DNA from: Stratiolaelaps scimitus
Lineage: Eukaryota; Arthropoda; Arachnida; Mesostigmata; Laelapidae
Direction of reading: 5' to 3'
DNA: 64,000 bases
Assembly: GCA_019614645.1 (NCBI GenBank)
Contig: JABWDB010000017.1
Location: 5,964,501-6,028,500, forward strand
This document shows positions 13,566-25,800 of the stretch, piece after piece. A program made the position numbers and the translations under genes. Every line of letters starts with the position of its first letter. Positions within the stretch are counted from its first letter, which is position 1. Below the pieces are notes generated by a model. That model was not told the origin of the DNA, did no database searches, and worked only from the letters and a program-made list of their open reading frames with translations.

Positions 13566-16426
13566 CTGTCAGTTGTCAGGGCACGACAGCGGGTCTGGCG
13601 ATAGTGGGGTTAGCAGCACGTTAGGACATGACAACGACGACGACGACGACAACAACAACAACAGCTGCAGCAATAGTCCAAATGTGTTCCCTTGTCCGAG
13701 TGTGTCCTAGGTAATTATACTGATACCATGATTACTATTCCAAATTTTCCGAAGTGAGCTGGTTAAGTGAGAGCTGCCAAAACAATCTTGTCGTTGACTA
13801 CTTATATTCGATGTATTACAATTGTTAGTGATCTTCATCTAGGCATCCTTCCTATATCATAACACTTCTTCAGTGCATTTACCCTGTCACCATTTTGCGG
13901 CATCTACGGCAATCGTGGCCAAGGTATTGACGTTGAGAGTCTGCGTGATAGTAGCGTCAATATGTTCCATCTTCAATATGTCCAATATCTCTCCAAAGGT
14001 CGATGCCATCCTCGAAATCTTCTATGACAACTTAATTCCCACCAGCTTCTTACCGTCAACAGATATTGTCAACCCAACCTAGCAACAGCACACCACTGAA
14101 CTTCTATTATACTTAGCTCATGACATATTACACGCAGTCAGTCATCACACTCAGAGTATTCCACGCAAGCACGATCAAAAATAACATACAGGAATAACGT
14201 GTTAGCAATTGTATCCTAATTTATTGTATTTGTGGATTCTGTAACCATGCGCACAAGAATCAGTAGAGCGCTAATAATGATTAGCCATAGGGCTGGCGTC
14301 AAATTTTTTTGTTGAATTTTAATTCGGACCAGTCGAGGCACGTGTATCTATCAATGCAATCGAGTCTCACCACAACAAGGTAACTAACGTTAGCAAGTTT
14401 ATCGTCGACCGAATGCATGCGAATGACAGGGGGGCAGGAGAAGGCACGAATCGATCCCAAATGAGGCAATCCCTAATGAGGTTTAGCATCGAAACGTTGA
14501 GCTTTCTGGCCTAATCTCCAAACGGCTGCCCTCCATAGACAAACGCCAAGCATTACACAACCCTGTAACTCAAACAACGTCGAAATTCAATAAAGAATAG
14601 CTTCGGAATGGGAAGGGAGAACGGCAAACATCACTCGACCACTAAAATCCTTCCTGTATGTGAAGCCAGTTGATACATGACACATGCGTGCCTATACGCA
14701 ACGTGTCCGCCGCCTGTAATTAATGCATCCACATGTGAGACCCTGTTTCGCGAAATGTCCTATCGTGTAACAATAGCAAGCTAGCTCGCCTGTCTTTCAG
14801 TGACTGATAACCTTTTGGCGTGGCACTTTTTCACGAATTTTTTTTTGTTGCATGCATGCGACATTTGCATTTGTTCAGGAGCCACGTGCTACGGCATGGT
14901 GCGGATGTAATACGGCGTGGTGTAGTTCGGCCTGTATCATCTTGCAACCTTTCATGTCTCTCGGTCAGCCAGCCTGTACAGTGGTTTACATGGTATGTGA
15001 TGGCAGTATTGAAAATATATTCAGCAACACAGAAGGCACAACAGCAACCGCAGCAGCATTGGATAGATAAAGCTTGGCACGCTGGACGAGAAACGTTCCC
15101 AGCGTCGACATGAGGCCAGCCCGAGATGGGCAGCGTGCAGGTGGTGGCTAGGCCACCATCAAATATTTCCTTTGTGGATGCCTGCTTGTTGGATGCTTGC
15201 CTGTCGCTGTTCTACCTACCGGTATGTGCTTGTGTATCTGTATACATACGTACTGCACCCATAGGTAACGCCACCACAGCAGCAGAAGCAGCAACAGTAA
15301 CTGCCACCACCGTCGGCTTGGCTCGCCGCGGCAGTTCGACGCCTTTGCTGAGGCGACAGTCAGCTAGGCAGGCTAGCAACGAGCGGCGTAGCTCTCTCCG
15401 CATCGGTTTCTCGAGGGAGAGAGAGAGCCCATTTCTGCTCTACTCCCGTTGCTCCTATTGGCCTACAGCAGGGACACCCGGGGGGGGGGGAGCTGGAACC
15501 GATGCGAACGGACGCACCGTTCTCTTTAGAGAAACGAAGAAATGACAGCAATTCGACGTTAAGACTTTGCTTCTTGCCGCCTGCTTCTTTTTTTTCTAAT
15601 TTTTGTCAAATTCGAAATAAATTTCTCCCACTGCGGGGATCCACTGAAAGCTGAGCTTTTGACTAGCGTTGTGGCCTTATGCTGTGGCTGGCGCAAGCGG
15701 TTGCTGCTTTGATCACGGTTTCGCTCACGTTCGCTCGCTCGATCTGTGGCTTGGCGGCTCCCCCTTGGCCTCCTTGTTGCGGCTCGCAAGAAAATAAGGA
15801 TGATTCTAACCCGTCCTCCTTTGGATCGCAACATACCGAAATAAGAGCAAATGCGCTTGCAGCAATGGCAGCCAGGGTGAGGGACTGCAGCTCGGGTGCA
15901 GTTCCTGCTGGCTCACCCGAGCTCATTGCGTCAACCCTCAGCACCGACTTCACTAGCAAACGTCGTATTGGCCAAAAGCAATATATCAGTATTTCCATAT
16001 CTTATCAAACCGCCGGAAGCAACTGCAGCGTTAAGCGTTGTCTCACACAGCCGCTGCAGACCAAGCTTAATACGATTTTAGCGTCAAAGTGGTGGTGGCT
16101 GCTAGACGGTGAAGGCTGTCTGTTGTGCGCTGTGCTCTTGGACCTGCTCGCAAACCTAGGTGCTTGCGTAGAGACGCGTCGCTGGGACCGGAGGTCAGCT
16201 CGAAAGGCGCCGTCAAAGAACCACCATGTAGCTTGGCTCCTTCATTCGGCTGCGATGTTTCCGAATGCTGACGAGGGACTAAAAAGAGAACCACTAAATT
16301 CTCTAGTTTTGCCAGCTAGTGAATAGTGTTTATCATCATCATCTTGAAATGAGCTGTGCGAGCTCTAACGAGGTAGCGAGAATGATGCACTGTCCTAATC
16401 GGATACTGAAATACATACACCTATAA

Positions 16427-16527
16427 CCTGGCTGGCTTGGTAGGGCGCCGCGTAGATGGTCTTGTGGTGAGCTTCTTGGATTGCTGGGCAGAGGGAATAT
16501 ATGGCTTGGGTTCAAGTCCTGCCAGGC
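16427..16527 (+). repeat. tRNA-like module, probable SINE head
   Basis: CCTGGC at the left end pairs with GCCAGG at the right end like an acceptor stem. TGGCTTGGTAGGG just inside the left end fits a pol III A box, and GGGTTCAAGTCC near the right end fits a B box. The whole is about 100 bases, longer than an ordinary class I tRNA, and the T stem pairs poorly, so it is unlikely to be a working tRNA. The sequence following it does not clearly match the SINE body at 47463-47545 or 59412-59510, so it may be a second family. Confidence 0.4.
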
Positions 16528-19500
16528 GTAGGTATTCTTTGAATTTCTAGATTTGTGGATTTTTGCCAGACACGACACAGCTGAAAAATGAAGTCAAGGT
16601 GGCATGTCTTCTTCGTAGTAATGCTTAAAGGTTCAGAGCCGAGGCCCGTCAAAAAAGGGAGCAGTTGAGAGTCAGCTTAAGGAGCTTTTGCTTCCGAGAC
16701 GCGCCCACTCTACTGAGCTTATATCTAAACACCCTCACAGCTGATATATATATAATATATAATATATATGTTATGCTGTGGCGTCTATGTTCGTCGGCGC
16801 GAACAAACGCTTCGACCACAACGGAGCTATTTTTAGAAAGAAAAAAAACAAAACAAAGCCTTCGTTTTTAGGAGAATGTGTTCGCAATAAAAAATTGCAC
16901 CACCGAGAGCCGATGACTCCTTCCCTGCTTGCTTCTACCTTACTTAGGTATCTGCAAAAGAAGAGTGCGTCCGAGATGGGAGCCGGCGGCCGGAGACCAT
17001 GCCCCATCTTGCTTCGGTGCCGCGTTGAAGACGAGATCAGTTTGTTTGACCATCCTTTTCCACATCTTGCTACCAACGCTCAAGAGGGTGCTTCTGTTTG
17101 CGCCTGTGGTCAGTGCTGGTCGACGGCGGTGTGTAACGTCAACATTCACCGTCAAGCAACCAACTCATGCGGGGATGACGGGATGTGGTGGTGCGGGCAG
17201 CGCAGGCTGAGCTGGTGTAACGCGCGTGAGCAGCAGGAAGCGACGGAAGGGATATGTGGCGAGTCCGCGATTCAATGGAATCAAATTCTCTTCGTCATCA
17301 AAGCATCACCACAGCTGCCGGCTTTATACATACATACGTATGAACGGCTATGGGTTCCCAGTCCGAACAGCTCTTGCCCTTCTATCTCTGTCTACCCGGG
17401 GTATGTCCGTGTGGCGGGACAGCGCCGGAGAGGAAAATACGCCACCGCTTCCCCCTACAGTTTTTCCCACATTTCTCAAGATCGTTGTACGACGCCAACA
17501 AAAGTAATGCCGACTCGGAGTAGAACAGTTCAGCCAACTCGATGGCTTCGTACCCACGCCAGCCGTTGTTTGATATGCGGTTGTAGGTCAGTGAGGGCTG
17601 AAAATGGTCGATACGAACGCACGCACTCTGAAGCCCCCGAAAATCGATGCCGGCACAAAGAACGGAAACTATGAACGTCCGCTGCCACTGCTCCCTTGTG
17701 TTTGTGAGCGTAGTGACGTGGGCGTGCTCATGTCTGGACACCAGTATGTGTGTATTTGTGCTATGAGTTTCTGTGCCTCGATGTATGTGTACATATGACG
17801 GCGTGTCTGTGAGGTTCGTCGTCCATGAAGCGAATGCCGCGGGTATGGCGTAACGACTGAATTGAATCGACGTGGATAGACTCAACTCTAGCAGGACCTC
17901 TTGTCAACGAGCATCGATGTATCGGTGCCATTCGATACAGCGAAGGACAGCCACAATGTATGTGGTTGGGGGGGGCTGTGCTTTTCGAGAATCAGTCGCA
18001 ATTGTTGTGGTGGTGCTGCTGCTGCTGCTAACGACAACAGTAAGCTGCAGTTTAGTCATCACCGCAGCGATTTTAGAAAAAGGCTCCGTTTACTGATGAC
18101 TATTGAATAACTATCGAGAAGTAGGGAACACCTATGCATTCGTAAGTTGCCTTATTTGAACATGCTGACCAGCTTCGTAGTTGTAGGCGGTGTATTGCCT
18201 CTGTCGTCAAACTGCTGATTATCCTCTACCTATGCATTACGCGTGTATTCAGGCCACGCAATGTGTATAGGCCCGGTACACGCGCTCAGATAGATACATA
18301 AATACACAAAGCAAAATGATGTGGTGCCACCGCTTCTAAAAACTTGATTAGATACTCTTGCAACTGTGAGTCCAGTCCTATTTCTGTGGCCTGTGCCTCG
18401 CATCGCGATTGACAAAGCTATCGGTGGTCTAACGATGGAGCTGGAAAGCGCAGCTAAAGGCGAATACTCTAACGGTCACTGCTGTTATTGGTGCTGATGG
18501 CGATGTGCTAGCAACCGCTGCCTAGCGAGAGCTCAAGTTCCGCTTCTTTTCCGACGATCACGGCTTACCTCTTTGACGATTTTACCCATTGGGTCACTGA
18601 GTAAAATATGTATCTTTGGGGGTCAGGCTAGCATCGAAGGGACGAGACGGTAGTGTCCACTGCCGCTACCTATCCGGGTACCTTCACTGTCTCCAAGATG
18701 TATTTTTCTACTACTACTGCCACATAATAGCCCGTCCGCTATGCGATGATGCTCAAAGGGTAGACCTCTTCTGGCACCCTACTTACACGAAGAGCAGGCG
18801 GCCTGGAGAGGAGTCTATCCGCTAACCCAACTGGCGGATCCAAATGTCCCACAGCCTATAACGGCCTAAGCACGGTAGCTGGTTAAAGCCTCAGTGCGGC
18901 TGCTGGTGCTGCTCGACTGCTCGGGTGCCGACCAGACGAGGCCAAACTGCTAGCAGCTGTCCTGACCTGCGTTGAGGGTCGTCCCTTGCCACCTCCACCC
19001 TGCAGACCTGCCGGAGAATGCTCAGTGAACGGTGAAATTGGTCTTCACGATGCGCTACTGCCCGCTTCCGATGCTGCACTTTGCCGTCTTTACCTGCCTC
19101 GGCCTCGTCAGTATCGAGGCCGCCTCGCTGCCTCAGCTGTTTCGGTTCGGCGTCATCTGCTTAGATACGGATAACGTCACAGCACTACTTGGAGAACATC
19201 GCCGGAGGTAACACGAACGATGTAGGCGTACGAGCATGGAAACGAGGATGGCACGGCGACCGATCCCTGGTAGAGACGCCGAAATAAAGAAAGAGAGAGA
19301 GAGAGATAGTGGGGCATTATCACTGGAGCTTCGGAGCCTTTTGATCATCGATCGTAGGTCAGTTTAGACGACGAGAACGCCGCCCGAACACCTCGCCCCC
19401 GAAGATAGGACAACCTGTCGGCCAACCCGTTTGGTTCCTTCCAGCGGCACGACCCAATGCGGCCGGGCAGTACCGCCCCTTCGGCTGACAACCGTAACAG

Positions 19501-20148
19501 CTCGGATGTATCGTAGAGGTAATATTATAATAACAAGGAGAACATAGGGCCTCTCTCGTTTTAGTGTTCGGCACACGATACGATGCATCCCCTGCTCTTC
19601 AATGTCGAATAGAAAACGCGGACGAAGCCAAGCGCGCCGAAACTGTCGAATCTAGCAGAAATTGTGAATGGTAGCTGGGGTTGGTGGTAGCATGGACGCT
19701 GCTCGATTAATTGCATTCCTGTAAATGGACAGATAAAGCCTACCATATGGAATATAGAGGAAAAACACTATTTGCAAAATGGGGTCTGAATTCAGCAGCC
19801 ATTCAGGTAAGCTGGCAGTAGAAATCAAGCGTAGGCAAGTGTGTATTAGATGTGATTCATAGTGACAATTACAAAGAGGGCTCCAGCTCGTTGAAGTCGA
19901 ATAGGTAACGACGAACAGTCGTGCTTACAACGCATTGGCTTTATATTCGTTCAGCAGAGGAAGCGACCCATAGATCAAGACTTGCCGCTAAAAGACGCAG
20001 TCGATCATATGAATATGTATAGACCGGCAGAAATGTGAACCTTCAGTCAGGCGCAAATTTCTAAGAGAGTGCACATTTGTGCACGCGCAACACGAAACAT
20101 CACGCGATTGCAAGGGTTAAGCCGAGTTGTAACGATGTATACATATTG

Positions 20149-20165
20149 TATATATATATATATAT
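20149..20165. repeat. (TA)n microsatellite
   Basis: A short uninterrupted TA array in non-coding sequence. Confidence 0.85.
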
Positions 20166-20618
20166 GGCAACAATGATTTTGTGACTGTTGTCGGAGTATA
20201 GTGTCCAACTATTAAAAATGAGTCGAAAAAGGCTGAGACGGTGTTGACAGACACCGAAGTATGCGTGGCAACACGCGTCGATATACGCAAATCCAGGCTT
20301 AATTCACTTATTGAAGCTGTCATGTGGCGGCATTTGCTCCCCGCAACTCTGGCCCTTCCCGGCAAGCGACCGAATCGCCCCAATCACTATCTCGGAAGTT
20401 AGACACGTCGAGGGAATATTGACGTATAGAAGTATCCGGTTATCTATTGATGGAATTGAACAACATTGCCGAGCCGATTAGTGAAAAAGATCGGTTAAGT
20501 CACGCTATAAATGGCAATATACAATAAACACATTTTGCGTTCACGAGATTACGTAGAGGACAATTCATGCGCGCGTGTGTACACGTATGTATGCATAATA
20601 TGCAGTGAAATGAATGGA

Positions 20619-20675
20619 ATATATATATATCTATATATATATTGCATTGGATTGTGTGTATATATATATATATAT
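20619..20675. repeat. Paired (TA)n microsatellites
   Basis: Two TA arrays (20619-20642 with one C interruption, and 20658-20675) are separated by about 15 bases. No SINE body was found on either side. Confidence 0.85.
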
Positions 20676-21343
20676 GCTATGCTTGTGATGTATAATGTAA
20701 GTGAAATAATTTATGGCCAGTTTCTATTTGGTGTTTTACCTCCTGCACTTTGTCGGCTCTCTACCTTTGACTGAAAATTGTATTTATTTACACTATTTAT
20801 ATTATACTACCAATGGTTCAACGGGGAATGCCAAACGCAGAGGGGCGGAATCTGTTTAGGTTACTGTCCGACAGACGAACCCAGGCCTTTGGCTTCCTGT
20901 AAACTGTCGTTGCTGCTGCTACCGCTGCCGCTGCGTAACCCGACAGTCCCGGACTGTGAACGATTCTGTGCCTACTGGAAACTTGATGCCAGCACGGCGA
21001 GGCTTGATATGTGAAAAATGGTGCAAGTGGAGAAAAATGATTTATAGAGCATCGCGCGCTCAACGGCAAACGGCTGGTCTGTTACGGAGCCAGCAGAGAT
21101 GCCCGTGGGACGGGGGGGGAGGTGGCACTCAGGGTGTGCTGGGCTCGTATACAGGCGAACGTGAAAGCACAGCCAGGCAGGGAAACACTCCGGATGGTAT
21201 CGTGTCCGAACCGAGAGAAGCAGGCGGCTAGGGAGTGAATAATAATTCTAACAGCGAAATGCCGCCCCCCCCCCATGATGATAAATACCACATTATGTGC
21301 GGATATTCGATGAATGTCTATAGGGAACGTGATACATGTACTA

Positions 21344-21378
21344 GATATATATAAATATATATATAGATATATATATAA
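21344..21378. repeat. Imperfect (TA)n microsatellite
   Basis: A TA-rich array broken by A and G interruptions. Confidence 0.85.
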
Positions 21379-22419
21379 GGCGATAGACTTACAGAAAAAG
21401 GAAGCAGGGAGACGCTGTTCGGGAGCACGAGGGTCCGACCTATCCAAGGACCAACAACAAAAAGCGCCAGGCGAACCTAAGTTCGTTCCCAGCGGATTGA
21501 AAGGAGCCGTGTACACTTCGTGCACTTGCCAATAGGTGGCGCTTAAGGAAAGCTCTCTCGCATGTATACGATAGGTGTACGAGCATGTTTGGATTCACTC
21601 GTACCCCAATAGAAATCGGTACGTGGCAAAGGGCACCGAAAGCACGAGAACAAAAAAACGTAGTCATAACGTAATGCAAAAGTTATGTCATAATTGTCGC
21701 TGTTGTTCGTTGTTGTGTTTCTGCTCCGGAATTCTCGGAAATTTCGATTCAAAATTTTTTAGCTTCCAAACTTTTTACTAAAAGTGTTCTACTCGTTTTG
21801 AGACTTTGGTGGAGTTTATTTGGCCATGTTTTCGCCTGGCCTAAGTTGTGATGGGGCCTTTGGTTGAATGTTCCACAGAGCCAAAACGAATCGCACGAAT
21901 ACTCATTAACTGCGTCCTTAATTCGTTTTTGTAAGCATTATGGTGGGATGCGTGGAATTGCCAAAGAATGGGTGGCCAGTGAATTATTCTCTTGTTCGTG
22001 CACAGCGGTGCTGCCGAACTCAATTCATGCCAGTAATTAAAATCAGCTTCGAATGCTAATTCGTTCGTAATAGACAAAGTTTGCCTTTCGTTATCGCGCT
22101 GAAAATCGCTGACAATTCTACAACGCCGAACAGAATGGCGGTCAGGACTCCCACTCGTTTGCTTTACAAATACATAGCTGGTCAGGAGTGTCTGCTTAAT
22201 CATACATTTCAAGACAATTATAAACGTATATGTCAAAAACCTGACCCAGTCCTTATGCTTCATTACAGCTTCGTGATAATAAGAAACCAAGCTAAGCTTT
22301 TTAATGTAGAAACAGCTGAAAAATATGGGCAGAGATTAGCTGAGCGCTGTGTAGTGGTCTATTCCTTGCCTGAAATCATCCACCGTCGTGAGCAAACGAG
22401 GCATTCTGACCAGTTTATA

Positions 22420-22862
22420 CTGTTTATTCAAACATACAGTAGGGCGGGATTTCTAGGGATTATGGGGGGGGGGGGGTGAGGACGACAATGTTCCGAGGAA
22501 GGCGATGGCATTGCCTCTCTGCACGGCGAGGGACAGCCGCTGCAGGAGGAAAGAGCCAGCGCGCTTGTCCCCGGTGGCGCGGATCAGCCTATGGTAGACC
22601 CCCTCGAGGAAGTTCGCAGTGAGAGGGCCGTGCCCGCCCAAGGTCTCAAAGGCAAGGGGGGAAAACAGGTGGGTTGCTTGGAGAGCGGCGTACTTCCTTA
22701 GCTTTGCCCGTTCCGCACGCGCTACTGCGTAACCGGGGATGGTTGCACAGTGGTTGACATAAGAGGGTGCTAGAGTGTCAACCACAGTGCCGTCCCAAAC
22801 CAGGTGCTGCCCTCGATGGAAGGGGACAAGGGTGAGGCCGTCAGGGCGGCGAGGCATTTGTT
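22420..22862 (-). mobile_element. 5'-truncated retroelement 3' end (LINE-like)
   Basis: Read on the minus strand, this is the last 134 codons of an open frame, then a short 3' UTR ending in AATAAA (complement of 22423-22428). The 3' UTR, about 45 bases including CATAATCCCTAGAAAT and CTGTATGTTT, recurs at 46708-46754, so it is a mobile repeat rather than a gene end. Loss of the 5' part with a retained 3' end is typical of incomplete target-primed reverse transcription. The upstream breakpoint is near 22862. I found no clear target-site duplication. Confidence 0.7.
22453..22857 (-). pseudogene. C-terminal fragment of retroelement polyprotein
   Basis: The frame is intact for 134 codons to its stop, but it begins at the truncation point, so its first ATG is incidental. 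The start (RRPDGLTLVPF...VWDGTVVDTLAP) and end (LLQRLSLAVQRGNAIAFLGTL) resemble a segment I recall at the C-termini of reverse-transcriptase-bearing elements in many invertebrates. That segment usually reads RPDG..., VWD.T..DTLA..., QRLS.A.QRGNA...LGTL. A run of 13 G on the + strand (22464-22476) encodes prolines near the end. The absence of stops suggests a fairly recent insertion. Family assignment is from memory of the motif and was not searched. Without the RT core it cannot move on its own. Confidence 0.6.
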
Positions 22863-25800
22863 ATTATAGTGTCTTTCCACTGCAGTCTACCAATACCATT
22901 TAGCGGACAGCGACAAACTGTGTTGCCGGCCACAAGTCTCATTTCGCGCAGTCCGCGGCCTCATAATCTCTTTCTCATGAAACGCATCCTTCTCATGTGG
23001 CACCGGAACGGCCATTACAGCGTGGCTAGTTACGATGCTCACAAAGGTAATTAGCGATTTTATTGGCACGCACAGTGACTAAGTTGTATCTTCCAAAAAA
23101 AAAAGCCCTACAGCGACGCTTGCGTGTATTTTCGTTAGTCCCAACTCGGACCCCACTCCCACCCTCCGTCCCCTGCAGATGATACGCCTCAGCGTCATTT
23201 GGACGTCACGAGATACACATGGCAAAGACGGGACAGGACTGTTGACACGTTCTGCTATATATGTGTGTTCTGATACCTAGCTGCCTTGCGGAGTTTACCT
23301 GTGAGCCTGCCGCACGGCCGTCATAGTCCACTGTTGTGCTGACGACCGTCACGAGGCCAAGAGGTAACACGTGTCACTGGCGAAAGATTGACGCAGTCGT
23401 CGTCGTCGCCGCAGTCGTCGCCGGTCATCCAGCCAGCGACGCTGGTGGTAGCGGCGAGAAGACGAAGAAGAGGAGCTGTCACTAACTGTGTCTCCGCATT
23501 GCCCGAGTAAACAGTGTCACATTTCACAATAAACTCACCGCGGCGACGGCGACAGCGGCTGTGATGGCGGGATCTCTGCTACGCGTTCCTTCGCGTGCCC
23601 ACCTATCTACCCTTGGCCAGCATGAGACACACGAAGTGATCATGTCGAACGACACTGTGGTGCATGCCTCGTGGCGGAGGCGGCGGCGGCGGTGGTGGTA
23701 GCGGCGTAAAATACAGTGGTGTGCGCTATTCTTGTTCACAGCCTCGAAGCGGCCTTATGCGATGCGCAACAGCGAGTTTGGACGCGCCTTGATGCTGTTT
23801 TGCAGGCCGATGAATGTTTGGGGTGGTGGATTTACGACAGCGTAATGCACAGCGCATACTCAAGAGCACTGTGAGCCCGCTTCGGCGAGCTTGCTGTCAT
23901 GATGGCCGTCAAAAAACGGCTGGCTTTGTTCAACGAATGAATATTGTGATGTGGGCAGATGGCTAAAATGTTCGCAAGCAAATAAATGTGTGTCACCAGT
24001 GGGTGTATAATAACGCGATGTATAATAACTACGTAGCCGCAGGAGCTAACTCGCTCGACTACGGTGGACGAGGAATCAATCAAGGTAGCGTTGTTAGCGG
24101 ATCTCTTCTGACGTCGTGGCTCTCGAACGACACATGGAAAACGTGCGAACGAAAATGGAACGACACGAGATTGTCCGATTCTGTCATCGAGCGGCGTGGT
24201 CACCTCTTATATTTTGCTTCTCTCTAATCATCATTTTTTTGATACAATATTATAACTGCGTGAAAGCTCTACAGGGGCATTCCGTATATATATATATATA
24301 TATATATACACTCAGGTTTGCTTATATTGGCAGATAGTATTTGAGATAGAGTGGATAAGTGAACGTAGCGGCTAGAACCTCCCGGTTTTTGTGGAGCGCT
24401 CCTCAGCGTTTCCGAATCACACCTACTTAAATATTGCGCAATCAAAATAGTTACGACCATAAGTGTAGGATACATAGGCGTTATAGTGCCCGTATCATTG
24501 ATTTCACTTCCTTCCGGTGATCTGCGGTCACTGACCCATTTAATATTGTAAACCTGGGAAAAGTCGAATTTCGCTGAACGACAAAAAAGAAAAAAAAAAT
24601 TTCGATCAAACGACAAAAAAGATCCGCTTGTCTCCGTATCTTTATTTATGCAAGTAGTTGCGCTGATGCTCTTTGTCTATGAAAAACCAGCAAAAAAATA
24701 TATTCTTTGTCTTCATAATTCGTAAATGACGAATGATGTGATCTCTGATCACACCGTGTATTGCCATTGGGAGGTCACATTAATCAGGCGTGTATGTATC
24801 GGCTAAGGTCATTAGCTAAAAGAGGTAATAGACAATCAATTGTCTATGAGTAAACCAAGTCGATCGATTCACGCAGCGCTTTGTTTGGCCGGCGACCATC
24901 GGAAACGATCGTTGTCCATTCACCATGAGTTGCGAGTTAAGCTGTGCGGACTACTCGGCCACCTACTCGCCACACGGTACAAGGTCGTCCACAGCCAATA
25001 GTACGGAACGTGTAGGCGCTGTGCTGATTGGACCGGCGGCGGCGGCCGTCGCGGCGACCATTAGCAGCAGAAGAGGCTGGCCCAGGCCAAACGAAATCGG
25101 ATGATAGGGCGACAAATACACAAATACCCATGGCCGTCATTACTACCATCGTCATCAAGGCCGGCCAGCTTCTACAGGCGAGCGTGTTCCACTCGATACA
25201 GGCAGTGTCTGTTATTAGGATATAAAGGGCGTCCCTCGCGAAGGAACAACAGCTAGGTAGAAAATATAAAAGAAGGCAGAGGTACGCTGCACAGGACTAG
25301 AAGGGGGATATTACTGTGCGAGAACTTCGCGCAGACACTGCCGAGGTGGGGACGCGCTGATATCGTTGTCTATTCGAGGTGGTATTCTCCTGTTGATCGC
25401 AACAATAATAAGTGCTCGACGTATGCGCGATCTATATTCGATGTACTATGGCGCGGTTTTTTGATCGATCTGGCGTGTCTGGATAATCTAAACGATTCAG
25501 CTTGATTAAAAACGTCTGTTCGCCTTCGGTGGGCAGAGCAAAGCACGGAACGACAATATCTTCTAAGGCGAAAGAGTATAACCGATTTGATCCACCATTG
25601 GATTGAAGTCACAACGGCGAGAATGAAGGTCGCCGTCGCCGCCACGCGACTGTCCGGCTCCGAGCAGCTTCGGTTCATCTGTGTCCACTATTGGCTATCG
25701 CTTAACCGTCTCCCTCTGGCTGGGACGCTCGGTGGCGAGCTCGTCTGCCCCTTGACGCCATTGACTATCGGCTTCTTTTCGGATCGCCCACGTTGTCACG

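Larger units (their letters stand above)
12844..16426. other. Non-coding stretch with microsatellites
   Basis: This stretch contains a TA array (12930-12951), a CT array (13527-13565), a short GAC/AAC trinucleotide tract (about 13627-13661) and an 11-base G run (15480-15490). A 215-codon + strand frame (15679-16326) is open but has no recognisable domain. A minus strand frame overlaps part of it, so it is treated as unproven. No RNA gene was seen. Confidence 0.5.
16528..22419. other. Non-coding stretch with one long unexplained frame
   Basis: It contains the longest open frame of the window (16778-17674, +, 298 codons), described under findings and not accepted as a gene. TA arrays lie at 20149-20165, 20619-20642, 20658-20675 and 21344-21378. 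There is also a TA-rich tract at about 16743-16768, and a C run near 21265. No RNA gene or known protein domain was found. Confidence 0.5.

Noticed and set aside
15679..16326. 215-codon + strand frame beginning with a hydrophobic segment
   Set aside because: The start looks like a signal peptide, but the rest has no domain and is crossed by minus-strand frames. There is no supporting splice or poly-A context.
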